Source of the DNA: Candidatus Protochlamydia phocaeensis
Lineage (GTDB): Bacteria; Chlamydiota; Chlamydiia; Chlamydiales; Parachlamydiaceae
Direction of reading: 5' to 3'
NCBI RefSeq assembly: GCF_001545115.1
Contig: NZ_FCNU01000028.1
Span: 124,001-188,000 of the forward strand
DNA: 64,000 nt
Made by a program: the position numbers and the translations under genes. This document shows, one piece after another, positions 26,367 to 35,218 of the stretch (position 1 is its first letter; each line of letters starts with the position of its first letter). A model generated the notes under the pieces. It made no database searches. It saw only the letters and a list, made by a program, of their open reading frames with translations, and was not told the origin of the DNA.

Positions 26367-27794
26367 CTAGAGCACGCGTCCGACTAAATCGTAATCGGAA
26401 AAATCGGTAATTTCTACCGTATAAATTTGACCAAAACTTTTGACTTTGCGTCCATCATTGATAAGTACTTGGCCATCAATGTCCGGACATTGACCGCGAT
26501 GCCTGCCCACCATCAAAAGCTGAGTCTCAGGGTGATAACCTTCGACCATGACCGGAATTTTCTTGCCGACCATTTTCTTTAAATGCTTTTTGATCACTTT
26601 TTTCTGCACTTGCATCAAGCGGTGGTAACGCTTTTCCTTAACCTCATCCGACACTTGGTTAGCCATGTCATAAGCGGCAGAGCCGGGTTCGCGCGAGAAT
26701 TTAAAAATTCCGACGTTATCCAAAGGATAGTCCTGAATAAACTGGACCAGCTCTTCAAATTGTTCATCTGTTTCTCCGGGAAACCCAACAATTAAGCTTG
26801 TTCGAATAGAGACATCCGGAATCTCACGGCGCAATTTAGTAATAATGGCAATGATGTCTTCTTTAGAAGTCATCCGCCGCATCGATTTTAACATTTGATT
26901 GTTGATATGCTGGATCGGCATGTCCAAATAAGGACAAATGCGCGCATCGCTTTTCATTAATGCAATAAGCTCGTCTGTAATTTCATCGGGATAAAGATAT
27001 AATAGCCGCAGCCAAAAAGGTTTATCCACACTCAGCATTGTCTTTAAAAGATCGAGCAGGGCGGCAAGATTTTTAGAGCCTGTTTCTTTGCCGTAATCGC
27101 CAAGATCTTGAGCAATTAAAATAATTTCTTGGACTCCCTGATTGAGCAAAAGGTTGAATTCCTTCATGATCTGCTCTTTGCCTTTACTCTTCAAAGGTCC
27201 CTTAATTGTTGGAATAATGCAATAAGCGCAGCGCTTGCGGCAGCCTTCGGCAATTTTCAAATAGGCATAATGCTTAGGAGTAGAAAGGCGACGGGGGACT
27301 TCCCCTGCTTCTAAATAGCTTTTTGCCGAAGAGACAATTTGTCCTTTCTGGGTCGATTGGACCGCTTGTAAGATGCCTTCTACATCGCCTGACCCTAATA
27401 GATAATCAATTCCAGGAAACGTCCCTTTAAGGGCGTCGCTATGTGTCTGCACCATGCATCCCGTTACAATCAATTTAGCAGTTTTTTTGCGATGGGCAAG
27501 CACATCTTGAACCGTGTCCATCGATTCTTGGCGAGAAGCCTCTAAGAATCCACATGTATTGATGACAATATAATCGGCCTCTTCCAAAGTAGGAGCGACT
27601 TCATAGCCGGCTTTAAGCAAAATTCCCAGCATCACTTCACTATCGACTAAATTGCGCGGACAGCCCAGGCTAATAAAATTAATTTTATTGCCATCAAAGT
27701 GAAGGGGAGGATGGGACGCGCCTTCATTTTCTCTGGCAGGAACTACAGGTGCGCCTTTATCATCGGATTTTTGATTTTTTAAAATGGGTAACAT
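26367..27794 (-). CDS. rimO: Ribosomal protein S12 methylthiotransferase RimO
   Basis: Radical SAM enzyme that methylthiolates an aspartate of ribosomal protein S12. The N-terminal UPF0004 domain holds cluster cysteines C45 (SLGCPRN), C81 (NTCGF) and C113 (VTGCM). The radical SAM cluster motif CRKRCAYC supplies C185, C189 and C192. A C-terminal TRAM domain follows (MVEGYHP to VEITDFSDYDLVGRV). SLGCPRNLVDSE and GPLKSKG distinguish RimO from MiaB. A poorly conserved N-terminal extension of about 35 residues precedes the domain; ATG codons inside the core are absent, so the extension is kept. Confidence 0.94.
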   Translation of the reverse strand: MLPILKNQKSDDKGAPVVPARENEGASHPPLHFDGNKINFISLGCPRNLVDSEVMLGILLKAGYEVAPTLEEADYIVINTCGFLEASRQESMDTVQDVLAHRKKTAKLIVTGCMVQTHSDALKGTFPGIDYLLGSGDVEGILQAVQSTQKGQIVSSAKSYLEAGEVPRRLSTPKHYAYLKIAEGCRKRCAYCIIPTIKGPLKSKGKEQIMKEFNLLLNQGVQEIILIAQDLGDYGKETGSKNLAALLDLLKTMLSVDKPFWLRLLYLYPDEITDELIALMKSDARICPYLDMPIQHINNQMLKSMRRMTSKEDIIAIITKLRREIPDVSIRTSLIVGFPGETDEQFEELVQFIQDYPLDNVGIFKFSREPGSAAYDMANQVSDEVKEKRYHRLMQVQKKVIKKHLKKMVGKKIPVMVEGYHPETQLLMVGRHRGQCPDIDGQVLINDGRKVKSFGQIYTVEITDFSDYDLVGRVL

Positions 27795-28462
27795 AAAGCC
27801 AATTCGCTCCTTAACTAATCAATAAATAAAGAGAGGGATAATTTATAAATGTTCTTAATACACTCTCTGAGAGCCTGTTAAATGACTTATAATCGCGTGC
27901 ATTTGAGATTATTTTCTCCTTAGAAAGCACGCTTGCTTCCTAGAGGAAAAAACTCGAATCCAGGTCATTAGCGGTTTAATACACCCTCAGAGACGGCATC
28001 TATGAAAGCTTGGAATAGCCGACTTCTCAAAAATAGGCAGACGAATCCTCTCAGTGACCCGATAGATTAACATCTTCAATATTTAATTTCAATCGTTTGG
28101 TCAAATGTTAAATTAAATAATTGCTTTAAAAAATATTAAACATTTCTCGTTAATTTATAAAATAACTTAATTGATTTAATTTTTAATAAAATCTGATTAA
28201 ATATAAAATATTTCTTAAATTTTAAATGCAAGTAAAAATCTTCTTAATAAAACACTCGAATTAACAGTGAATGCACTATTGATTTATGTTTTTTAATTAT
28301 ATTTATTTATTGATTGCCTTTAAAATTTATTGTTAATTAATTAACGTGAATTAAAAATTAGTTTAACGAAAACTTTTTATTTAATTTATAAGCTTTAATT
28401 AATTTGTTCTTATAATAATCTTTTAATTTAAAAAGTTAATATCTTTTAAGAGGTTATTATTA
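27795..28462. other. Long AT-rich intergenic region with repeat element
   Basis: About 668 bases between divergent genes. The left part holds the repeat element at 27855-27988. From about 28080 to 28450 the sequence is extremely AT-rich (by eye fewer than one base in five is G or C) with many A and T tracts, forming the leader of the 572-residue protein gene. No ORF is credible here. Confidence 0.55.
27855..27988. repeat. Intergenic repeat element, family 2, bounded by direct 13-mers
   Basis: TTAATACACTCTC at 27855-27867 and TTAATACACCCTC at 27976-27988 bound a 134-base element. The right half read in reverse (GAGGGTGTATTAAACCGCTAATG) matches the element at 15801-15853 over about 35 bases, and its end matches the hairpin arm at 2409-2421 exactly. 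Family membership was judged by eye. Confidence 0.6.
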
Positions 28463-30181
28463 ATGATTAGTACAACATATACTGCCAATAATCAGGCAAT
28501 TTTAAGACAATATGGGGAAAAAATTACCCAATGTCTAAATAATAATAAAACGGACGAAAAATCTAATTCGATTTGGAATTCCATTTATTCCTATTTTCCC
28601 ACTTCGCAATCAACGGGCAAAATGGTGGGAGAACATTTAGCGCTTACTTATGGGTCACAATGGAGTAATTCGGCCATTGATACAGTCGTCAGTAAATTTT
28701 TCCAGCAAGAAATTGTTCCTGTCTCTACTTGGAGTTTAGCGGGTCTGAAGCAATTAGTCTCAGGGGCGACACAAAAGACGTTGTCTGAAACGTTGAAGCT
28801 AAGCGTTACTCCTAAGGCATTACCATATATTACTCTTTTAACCGGTGTAACCGGCCAAGTGGGGCTTCCCGTTCTGGTTAGCTTGGTGTCTTTTGCTTAT
28901 CAAAGGACGCTGGGGAGTCCGGAAAAAGCCAAGCAATTGGAGGTGCTTTCTCTCAACCAGCTTTTTACTGTTGATGCGGAAACCGGGCGTTTGCGCGATG
29001 CGTTTGGCCGCTTGCTTACAGAAGAAGATATGCGAGATATCTTTACAGGCGCTGCTGAATATGATTTGGTGTGCAAATTAATTCAGTTGAATCAAGAGAT
29101 AGATAAGAAGCCGGAAGAGGAAATTGAATCTTCAGCAAAGGATATGCTTAAGACTCTGACTAAAGCTTATCGCATCAAGCGGGAAGATGGAGTGGTTGTG
29201 TTTCCGGATGGTCAATTAAGGACGGCGGAAGATAAGAAAATCCTTTTGGATGGCATTAACATATTAAGACGTGTCAATCCACGCTTTAAGACAGAAGAAA
29301 TCCACAAATTGATTCAGCTCTTGGCGGGCCATTCTCTTCTGCCAATTGAAAAGCTGACTTCAGAGGACGCGGCGACGATCGGACAAACAAATGTTACACC
29401 TAAACGCATGCCAACGGTTTTCCCAGAGGGCGAACAGGAGTGGAAAAATTATATTGTCCGTTCAACTGATGGCTGCTATTTTCTGAGCCGCGAAGTCGGG
29501 GGAAAAGCGAAGGGGACGATTATTCCTCCGGAAGAAATGAAGAAAATTTTTGTTGAGCTAGATCGACGGGAGTTTCTTTTAGCGTCTAGCAAAACGCAAA
29601 AACTTAGCCTGTTAATGGGTCAAGCAGATTCCCATCCTGCTTTGATTGAACAGCTCAATCAAATGAACAAAGAAGAGATCCGTGCTTTCTTTAATGCTTA
29701 CATTGTTCAGCGTTTGGACAATCAAGAACTCGTTTATCCAAACGGCACGCGCATGTCAAAAGAAGATGAGCAAGCATTTAAACAAGCCTTGTCGTTACTT
29801 CCTTCACGCAACTTGCCAGAAAAACGCAAAGAGAAGCTCGAAAGTTTGGTTACGCTCATTGCCAAGCACATGCCTAAAGAGAAAGACGCGATGAATTTGC
29901 CTCTGATCGCATGCGAAGATGGGCTTTTTGTCAATCGCGCCGGTTATATTTTCCAGCCGGAAGAGGCTAAGTTGGTTTTAGATCAACTCCAGCTCTTGCA
30001 AAAGCAGGAAATGGAAAGAGAAGTGGAAAACGCTCTTGAAGAGTGGATTTCAGTTGAAGGGGACAATTCTCCAGCTGCCCTTTCAATAGAGAGGGGTACG
30101 TTGGCAATAGAAGAGGGGAAAAAAGAGGGAGATCAAGCCTCTTCTTTGGCTGAAACGCTTAAAGAGAATGCGTCTCAATAA
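28463..30181 (+). CDS. Protein with diverged internal repeats, function unknown
   Basis: A 572-residue protein I do not recognise. A hydrophobic segment lies near residues 118-146 (LPYITLLTGVTGQVGLPVLV). From residue 165 to about 525 a unit of 50-80 residues seems to recur about five times: a [D/N]G-x-F-type beta hairpin, then a helix beginning EE(M/D), then a longer Leu-rich helix. Examples: EDGVVVFPDG + EDKKILLDGI; STDGCYF + PEEMKKIFVEL; NQELVYPNGT + EDEQAFKQAL; EDGLFVNRAGY + PEEAKLVLDQL. The C-terminus is acidic and disordered. The start follows AAGAGG at 9 bases. A clear terminator follows. The AT-rich leader and lone context suggest a host-interaction gene, by inference. Confidence 0.6.
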   Translation: MISTTYTANNQAILRQYGEKITQCLNNNKTDEKSNSIWNSIYSYFPTSQSTGKMVGEHLALTYGSQWSNSAIDTVVSKFFQQEIVPVSTWSLAGLKQLVSGATQKTLSETLKLSVTPKALPYITLLTGVTGQVGLPVLVSLVSFAYQRTLGSPEKAKQLEVLSLNQLFTVDAETGRLRDAFGRLLTEEDMRDIFTGAAEYDLVCKLIQLNQEIDKKPEEEIESSAKDMLKTLTKAYRIKREDGVVVFPDGQLRTAEDKKILLDGINILRRVNPRFKTEEIHKLIQLLAGHSLLPIEKLTSEDAATIGQTNVTPKRMPTVFPEGEQEWKNYIVRSTDGCYFLSREVGGKAKGTIIPPEEMKKIFVELDRREFLLASSKTQKLSLLMGQADSHPALIEQLNQMNKEEIRAFFNAYIVQRLDNQELVYPNGTRMSKEDEQAFKQALSLLPSRNLPEKRKEKLESLVTLIAKHMPKEKDAMNLPLIACEDGLFVNRAGYIFQPEEAKLVLDQLQLLQKQEMEREVENALEEWISVEGDNSPAALSIERGTLAIEEGKKEGDQASSLAETLKENASQ

Positions 30182-30221
30182 TCCTTGGCTGCCCGATCGC
30201 AGGGAAAGCAAGAATCATTTC

Positions 30222-30267
30222 AAGCTCGGTTTTGGCTTTTATTTAAGGTTCAAAATCGAGCTTTTCA
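30222..30267 (+). terminator. Terminator after the repeat-protein gene
   Basis: AAGCTCGGTTTTG (30222-30234) pairs with CAAAATCGAGCTT (30251-30263) with one G-T wobble, followed by a T-rich run (TTCATTT). It lies 40 bases after the stop. Confidence 0.75.
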
Positions 30268-30306
30268 TTTATTGGCCGCTTCCTTGCCAAATTCATTCAG
30301 GGGCAA

Positions 30307-32544
30307 TTAAAAAAAAGTAGAGGACGGATTGACATCGACAAAAAGGTTGATGGTCCTTGGCAAGGGAGAGGCTGCTTGAACGGATTGAAGCGCTTCATTT
30401 AGCGGATACATGGAAGGGCCGCGAAGCAAGAATTGATAACGGTATAAGTCTTTGACTTTCGCATAGCCGCAAGGAATGACGGGATTAAATTCAAAATGGG
30501 CAGGCAAGCAGGCGATAAGCTTGCTGCGCATCATTTGCGCGGTTTCCATGGTCTGTCCTGCATCCGGGCCGCTGAAGGTGAGCTTTGCCATATGAATAAA
30601 GGGAGGATAGTGGAACATTTCTCTTATTCCAATTTCTTCTTGGTAGAATCCCGCATAGTCCTGCTTGGCAGCATATTGAATTGTCGAATTATCCGGTAAG
30701 GAGGTTTGAATAATAACCTCCCCGCGCATAATGCCTCGTCCCGATCGCCCTGCGACTTGCGTAATCAGTTGGAAAACTGTCTCAGAGGCCCGAAAATCGG
30801 GAATATTCAAAGCGGCATCGCTATTGAGAACGCCCACTAACGTGACTTCTGGAAAATGCAGTCCTTTGGCAATCATTTGCGTGCCGATAAGGACATCGGC
30901 TTTTCCTGTTCCGAAATCACGCAAAAGCTTTTGATGGCTTCCCTTGTGCTTAGTTGTATCGGCATCGACTCGCAGTGTGCGGATAGAAGGGAAGATCGCA
31001 TGCAAGGCCCTTTCAATTTGTTCGGTACCGGCGCCGCGGAACTTTAAAGGCTTTGGGCTGCGGCAGGCTGGGCAATCTTTAGGCGGAGGGGCAAGTTGAT
31101 AGCCGCAAAGATGGCAAGCGAGCAGGTTAGTTCCCAAATGAAAGGTAAGCGGAACATCGCAATGCTGGCATTTAACTGTTTGGGAGCAGTCTTGGCATAA
31201 CAAAATGGTGTGATAGCCTCTCCGGTTGAGAAAGAGAATGGTTTGCTCTCCTTGTTTATGCCGCTTTTCAATTCCACTTAGCAAGAGGTCCGAGAAGTTG
31301 GTAAATCCTTTGGCTTTGTCGAATTCTTTTTTCATGTCCACAATTGTGACATCGGGAAGGGTAGCTATATCGGCGCGCTGATGGAGCACGCTCAAGGTGT
31401 ACTTTCCTTTTTGGGCATTATAGTAGCTTTCCAAGCTTGGAGTGGCACTGCCTAAAACGACCGTGCATTGGGCCAGCTTGCCGCGCATGACGGCAACATC
31501 GCGGGCCTGATAGCAAGGAGCTAAATCATTTTGTTTATAGGATTGTTCATGTTCTTCATCAACGATGATCAGCCCTAGGTCGCAAACTGGGCTGAAAATG
31601 GCCGAGCGGGCGCCGATAACAATTTTCGCTTTGCCTGAGCGAATTTGGTGCCACTCGTCCCGGCGCTCTCCTTGGCTGAGGCGGTGGTGCAAAATAGCAA
31701 TTTTTTCAGGGAAGCGGCTGCGGAAGCGCTCGATGGTCTGAGCTGTTAAGGAAATTTCGGGGACAAGCATGATTGTGCCCTTTCCTTCGCTTAAAGCTTT
31801 ATCGATGGCCTGCAGATAGACTTCAGTCTTGCCGCTTCCTGTCACTCCAAAGAGAAGATGCGTTTCAAATTTGTGCGCGGACAGGCTTTGTACAATCTTA
31901 TTTAATGCATCCGCTTGATCGGCATTCAATGCTTTCGGCTTAGTCATAAAGTATTCTTCGTTGACAAGAGGGGAGCGGTCGATTTTTACCGTATCAACAA
32001 TCAATAAGCCTTGCTTGGCCAGCGTATTGACTGTGCTGCGCGAGCCTTTTGTTTCTTCCAGCAATTTTGAAAGCAGAATTCCCTTTTTAACTTTTAGCAT
32101 GGCTTCCAAGATGATTGCCTGCGCAGGCTTTTTTGACCTCAGTTCTGTACAAAGCTGCCTTAATTCCTCCCGTGTTTTGCCGCGCATGACAAAAAGCTGT
32201 TCTTTGTGCGCCATTCCCTTCCTGACGCCGGGCGGAAGGATCATGCGGAAAATATTGCGAAGCGGAGCGCAATAATAGCGGGAAACCCAAAGCGCCAATT
32301 CAAAAAGATCTTTGGAAATTAAAGGAATGTCTGAGAGGATCCGGTTGATAGGTTTAACATGAGAGAAAGAGGAGGTGTCTTTAATATCTAAAATATATCC
32401 TGTCCGCAAATGTCCCCTGACCGGTACTTCAACGCGCGCTCCGCACTGCGCTTGGCCGCGCATGGGCGAAGGGATGCCATAATCAAGCGTTTTATCGACC
32501 GATACATCTAAAATCACAGAGGCAAAAGTTGCAAAATTTTCCAT
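30307..32544 (-). CDS. priA: Primosomal protein N' (PriA helicase)
   Basis: A 3'-5' DNA helicase that restarts stalled replication forks. 745 residues, normal length. The N-terminal DNA-binding domain is followed by the helicase core with Walker A GVTGSGKTEVYL, Walker B VDEEHEQSYK (DEEH box), and VLGSATPSLESY. A zinc module carries eight cysteines between CQDCSQTVKCQHC and CPACRSPKP. Motifs V-VI include GTQMIAKGLHFP and QVAGRSGRG. The start has only a weak ribosome site. As I recall Chlamydia, priA also lies near lysS and aas there. Confidence 0.96.
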   Translation of the reverse strand: MENFATFASVILDVSVDKTLDYGIPSPMRGQAQCGARVEVPVRGHLRTGYILDIKDTSSFSHVKPINRILSDIPLISKDLFELALWVSRYYCAPLRNIFRMILPPGVRKGMAHKEQLFVMRGKTREELRQLCTELRSKKPAQAIILEAMLKVKKGILLSKLLEETKGSRSTVNTLAKQGLLIVDTVKIDRSPLVNEEYFMTKPKALNADQADALNKIVQSLSAHKFETHLLFGVTGSGKTEVYLQAIDKALSEGKGTIMLVPEISLTAQTIERFRSRFPEKIAILHHRLSQGERRDEWHQIRSGKAKIVIGARSAIFSPVCDLGLIIVDEEHEQSYKQNDLAPCYQARDVAVMRGKLAQCTVVLGSATPSLESYYNAQKGKYTLSVLHQRADIATLPDVTIVDMKKEFDKAKGFTNFSDLLLSGIEKRHKQGEQTILFLNRRGYHTILLCQDCSQTVKCQHCDVPLTFHLGTNLLACHLCGYQLAPPPKDCPACRSPKPLKFRGAGTEQIERALHAIFPSIRTLRVDADTTKHKGSHQKLLRDFGTGKADVLIGTQMIAKGLHFPEVTLVGVLNSDAALNIPDFRASETVFQLITQVAGRSGRGIMRGEVIIQTSLPDNSTIQYAAKQDYAGFYQEEIGIREMFHYPPFIHMAKLTFSGPDAGQTMETAQMMRSKLIACLPAHFEFNPVIPCGYAKVKDLYRYQFLLRGPSMYPLNEALQSVQAASPLPRTINLFVDVNPSSTFF

Positions 32545-32593
32545 AATTAAATATGAGGCTCACATGCGTATAATTTCATCTTTATGGGATCGT

Positions 32594-33568
32594 TTAGGAA
32601 TTTGAAAAGCCGGCAGGAGGGGTATGGGAATCGTGAGGAAGGGTGAATTCCTTGCAAATGGCGCGCCAAAGAAGAGCTTTTAATTGAGGGTCTTTGAGAT
32701 AGAGATTCAAATCGGAAAGGAGCAATAAAGGGGTTTGATGTAAAAAATGCTTAGCTTGCTTGGGCACTTCTCGGTAATGCTTCATTAAGCCTGGCTGCAG
32801 ATATAAGCCATAATCGCTAGCAATCACTAATCGCAAATGCGGCTCTCTTAAAATAGTTTCCCATTGCTTCTCTTTTTCTAGCTGAACTCCCGATAAAACA
32901 CGTGCCGGAGCTAGCCGTAGACTGATCGCTTGAGCCACATTTTTTAAAAAAGTCAAATGCTTGTCTTGATCGTTGAAAGATAAAATGATAATCGGAGGAA
33001 TGACTTTTTCTTGGTACCAAGCATTTTTAACCTTTTTTGCAATCTTATCATCTGGAATGTTGTCACAGAGAGGATAATGAGGAAAAAGCTCTCTTAATGT
33101 TTGCTTGAAGCTTAGATCTAAAGTTGGAAAAGAAGTTGCAGATAACGGCTCTAATTGCAAGGGCCTTTTGTCGCGCACAATTTGCGGAGGCTGGGGGTCT
33201 GGCGAAGGCGACTGCGGAGGCGTAGTGGGTGGAAGGGGATCTGGAAAAGGATGCTCAGGAGGGTTAACAGGCGGAAGAGGATCGGGAGAAGGCAGAATCG
33301 GTCCTGGTTGTGGTTGAGGGTCGGGTGAAGGCGACTGTACTGCCGGCTGACGGCCAGGCAGCGGGCGATTTAAAGCAATGGGTTGAGGAGGTGGCGAATC
33401 TTTAGAATAAGGGGCAGAAGAAAGGGATCGCTTCATTCCTGCTTGGAAAAAAGAATGATTCGAAGGAGCTGCTAAACAGAAAGGCTTATCTTTAAGGGGA
33501 TGCTCTCTTAGCAGGAAAATTTGAGTTAAAGCGACAAGCTCTTGATAACGATGCTTTAAAGATGTCAT
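32594..33568 (-). CDS. Proline-rich protein with a C-terminal domain of unknown function
   Basis: A 324-residue protein. Residues 57-129 are extremely Pro-rich with a short imperfect repeat of the form PSPDPxPP (SPSPDPQPQP, PSPDPLPPVNPP, PFPDPLPPTTPP, SPSPDPQPP), rich in PxxP motifs. Residues 150-310 form an alternating helix/strand domain with strands such as PPIIILSF, LRLVIASDYG and TPLLLLSDLN, which resembles a Rossmann-like layout but lacks a nucleotide signature. It is translated behind the 33570 gene (ATG one base after that stop). It shares the position just downstream of priA with a Chlamydia hypothetical protein, from memory. The function is not known to me. Confidence 0.65.
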   Translation of the reverse strand: MTSLKHRYQELVALTQIFLLREHPLKDKPFCLAAPSNHSFFQAGMKRSLSSAPYSKDSPPPQPIALNRPLPGRQPAVQSPSPDPQPQPGPILPSPDPLPPVNPPEHPFPDPLPPTTPPQSPSPDPQPPQIVRDKRPLQLEPLSATSFPTLDLSFKQTLRELFPHYPLCDNIPDDKIAKKVKNAWYQEKVIPPIIILSFNDQDKHLTFLKNVAQAISLRLAPARVLSGVQLEKEKQWETILREPHLRLVIASDYGLYLQPGLMKHYREVPKQAKHFLHQTPLLLLSDLNLYLKDPQLKALLWRAICKEFTLPHDSHTPPAGFSNS

Positions 33569-33569
33569 A

Positions 33570-34373
33570 TTAATTCACTAATTCCCGATTAATTTTATCT
33601 AAAAGATGGTCAAACCCTCTTAATTTATACCGATCAGATAAAAGCTGATGAGTAGCTTGTTTCTTCGCCAACGCTTTAAAGAATTTTGCCGTCCCTTCTA
33701 TTCCATAAATCGTTGCTAGTTGCTTTTGCTTGCGTAGTAAAAAGAAAAGAACGTTTTCATTATCTACATATAAATTGACCACGCGTGGTATTTGCTTAGT
33801 CATGCTATTTAGACAACTGTGCAAGCTGTTAATCGTACGGCGTAAATGAGATAACAAAGCGGTCGGATTTTGCGAAGGTTTACAGGTTTTAAGCGAATGA
33901 ATAAATTCCAAATAATACATGGCTTTTAACCAAGCCCGATGGACATGGCTATGCAACGTTAGATGTAAATGGTCCAAATTCGATTGGTTATAAGAAAACT
34001 GCTCGCAATAATCTTTTAACTTTGTCAAAGGCCCTTTTGTCCATCCGGAAATAAATAAAGGATCATGGCGGGAAGGCTGGCCTAATAACTGGCTAAAGAA
34101 TTGAAAGAAAGAATGAAGCGAATCTTCAAATAAATCAATGGAAAGCAAACAACTATCAGCCAAATATTTAATTTGGCAAATCAATTGATGCGTACAGACA
34201 AATTCGGCAACTACAAATTGAACGAGTAGCGAATTATCTTGATAATACGCATTGAAATGTTGGTCCGGCTCTTGGATTTGTGTTAACACTGTCCTCAACC
34301 GTCTTCCATTTGCGTTGAATATACCACAAGAATGAGAAAAAACTAAATAGAAAAGTGTGAAGAATGATCGCAA
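33570..34373 (-). CDS. Helical protein coupled to the proline-rich gene
   Basis: An all-helical protein of about 250 residues, unrecognised. It has many His/Leu/Phe residues and several amphipathic helices (LKDYCEQFSYNQSNLDHLHL; ALLSHLRRTINSLHSCLN), ending with RGFDHLLDKINREL. The start is uncertain: the longest frame begins with TTG 34373 and would give a hydrophobic leader (FFTLFYLVFSHSCGIF); TTG or GTG codons about 27-31 codons in are alternatives with closer GGAAG or GAGG sites. The stop is one base from the next ATG, so the pair is an operon. Confidence 0.6.
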   Translation of the reverse strand: MRSFFTLFYLVFSHSCGIFNANGRRLRTVLTQIQEPDQHFNAYYQDNSLLVQFVVAEFVCTHQLICQIKYLADSCLLSIDLFEDSLHSFFQFFSQLLGQPSRHDPLFISGWTKGPLTKLKDYCEQFSYNQSNLDHLHLTLHSHVHRAWLKAMYYLEFIHSLKTCKPSQNPTALLSHLRRTINSLHSCLNSMTKQIPRVVNLYVDNENVLFFLLRKQKQLATIYGIEGTAKFFKALAKKQATHQLLSDRYKLRGFDHLLDKINRELVN

Positions 34374-34468
34374 AATCTTTTATAGACAAAAGATATCCTT
34401 AATCATTTCTACTAAATTCACTGATTTGCAAGGGCAAAATGAAATGTTTATGAGCAGATTGGACGGCC

Positions 34469-34488
34469 GCACGGCCAAAAGGCCGTGC
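34469..34488. terminator. GC-rich hairpin with AAAA loop
   Basis: GCACGGCC (34469-34476) pairs perfectly with GGCCGTGC (34481-34488) around an AAAA loop. It lies downstream of the 38-codon gene on the minus strand and upstream of the coupled pair. No T-tract on either strand, so it may be a terminator with help or another RNA element. Confidence 0.5.
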
Positions 34489-34543
34489 AGTTGACTGAAG
34501 TAAAACTCTTAAGAGTTCCTTTCTATCAGCAAGAACTAGCCAA

Positions 34544-34660
34544 TTAGAATTGGCCTTTCTTTTGTGTGGGATTCTTTGTAGAAGATTGATTTGGTTTTTG
34601 CTGTGGTTGTTTTTGCTGAGTTGGATTTTGTTTTTGTGGCTGTTGTTGTTTCTTATCCAT
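34544..34660 (-). CDS. 38-residue Gln/Lys/Pro-rich small protein
   Basis: A small gene. ATG 34660 follows a GGAG ribosome site and reads MDKKQQQPQKQNPTQQ onward to a TAA at 34544, with Gln, Lys, Pro, Asn and Thr making up nearly the whole chain. There is no hydrophobic residue until the final Phe. It is predicted to be disordered and strongly basic, so nucleic-acid or membrane-surface binding is conceivable. The good ribosome site and clean frame support it, but its low complexity leaves some doubt. It lies in an otherwise empty 845-base interval. Confidence 0.55.
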   Translation of the reverse strand: MDKKQQQPQKQNPTQQKQPQQKPNQSSTKNPTQKKGQF

Positions 34661-35170
34661 GATTTTCTCCTTAAAATATTTTAATCGTCGCATGTCCCTA
34701 AAGTAAGCTGACTTTGCCGCTTTAGACCCATAACACTGAAACGATTATGTGTTTAATTTACACGTAACTATCTATTCCCTGTTGCCGATATCGTTGTCAA
34801 TAAAAAATTTTTTAACCATGTTTTTTCGGTGGCAAAATTTAAAATTTTAAATTTTTAACTTATTGATTATTAACGATTAATATGAAAAATAATTTTTTTT
34901 AAATTTTTTGCAAAAGATCTCTTTTTGAACCAATTCTTGAATGGGTGAGGTAAATTCCTGCTTAAAATTGTTTGAGGACTTTTTTTTGGTGAAATTCATC
35001 TTTTAGGCTATCCCAGACCGCGATTTATTTTGAATTTTGCCGCGCTTTGTTTGTTTTTAATTTTAAAAGCGCATGGCGAAGGGAAATGCGTTTTAAAACC
35101 TAGCTAGAATGAGAAAATGAGGGTTTCCTTTACTGAAAGGGCCTGTGAGGGCTAATAAAGGCAGAGAACA
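34661..35170. other. AT-rich intergenic region between mutS and the small gene
   Basis: About 510 bases without a credible gene; AT-rich between 34780 and 34930 with T and A tracts. It should contain the promoter for the 38-codon gene (minus strand), but no consensus was convincing. Confidence 0.45.
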
Positions 35171-35210
35171 TTTAAAAACCATCCGCCAAAAATTCATATC
35201 TGGGCGGATG
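35171..35210 (-). terminator. Intrinsic terminator of mutS
   Basis: CATCCGCC (35180-35187) pairs with GGCGGATG (35203-35210) around a 15-base loop; on the minus strand the stem is followed by GTTTTTAAA. It starts 9 bases past the mutS stop. Confidence 0.85.
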
Positions 35211-35218
35211 ATTGGCGA

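Noticed and set aside
32880-33420. Tandem DNA repeats in the Pro-rich tract, considered as a CRISPR or VNTR
   Set aside because: The similarity is at the protein level (PSPDPxPP units) with irregular spacing; it is in-frame coding sequence.
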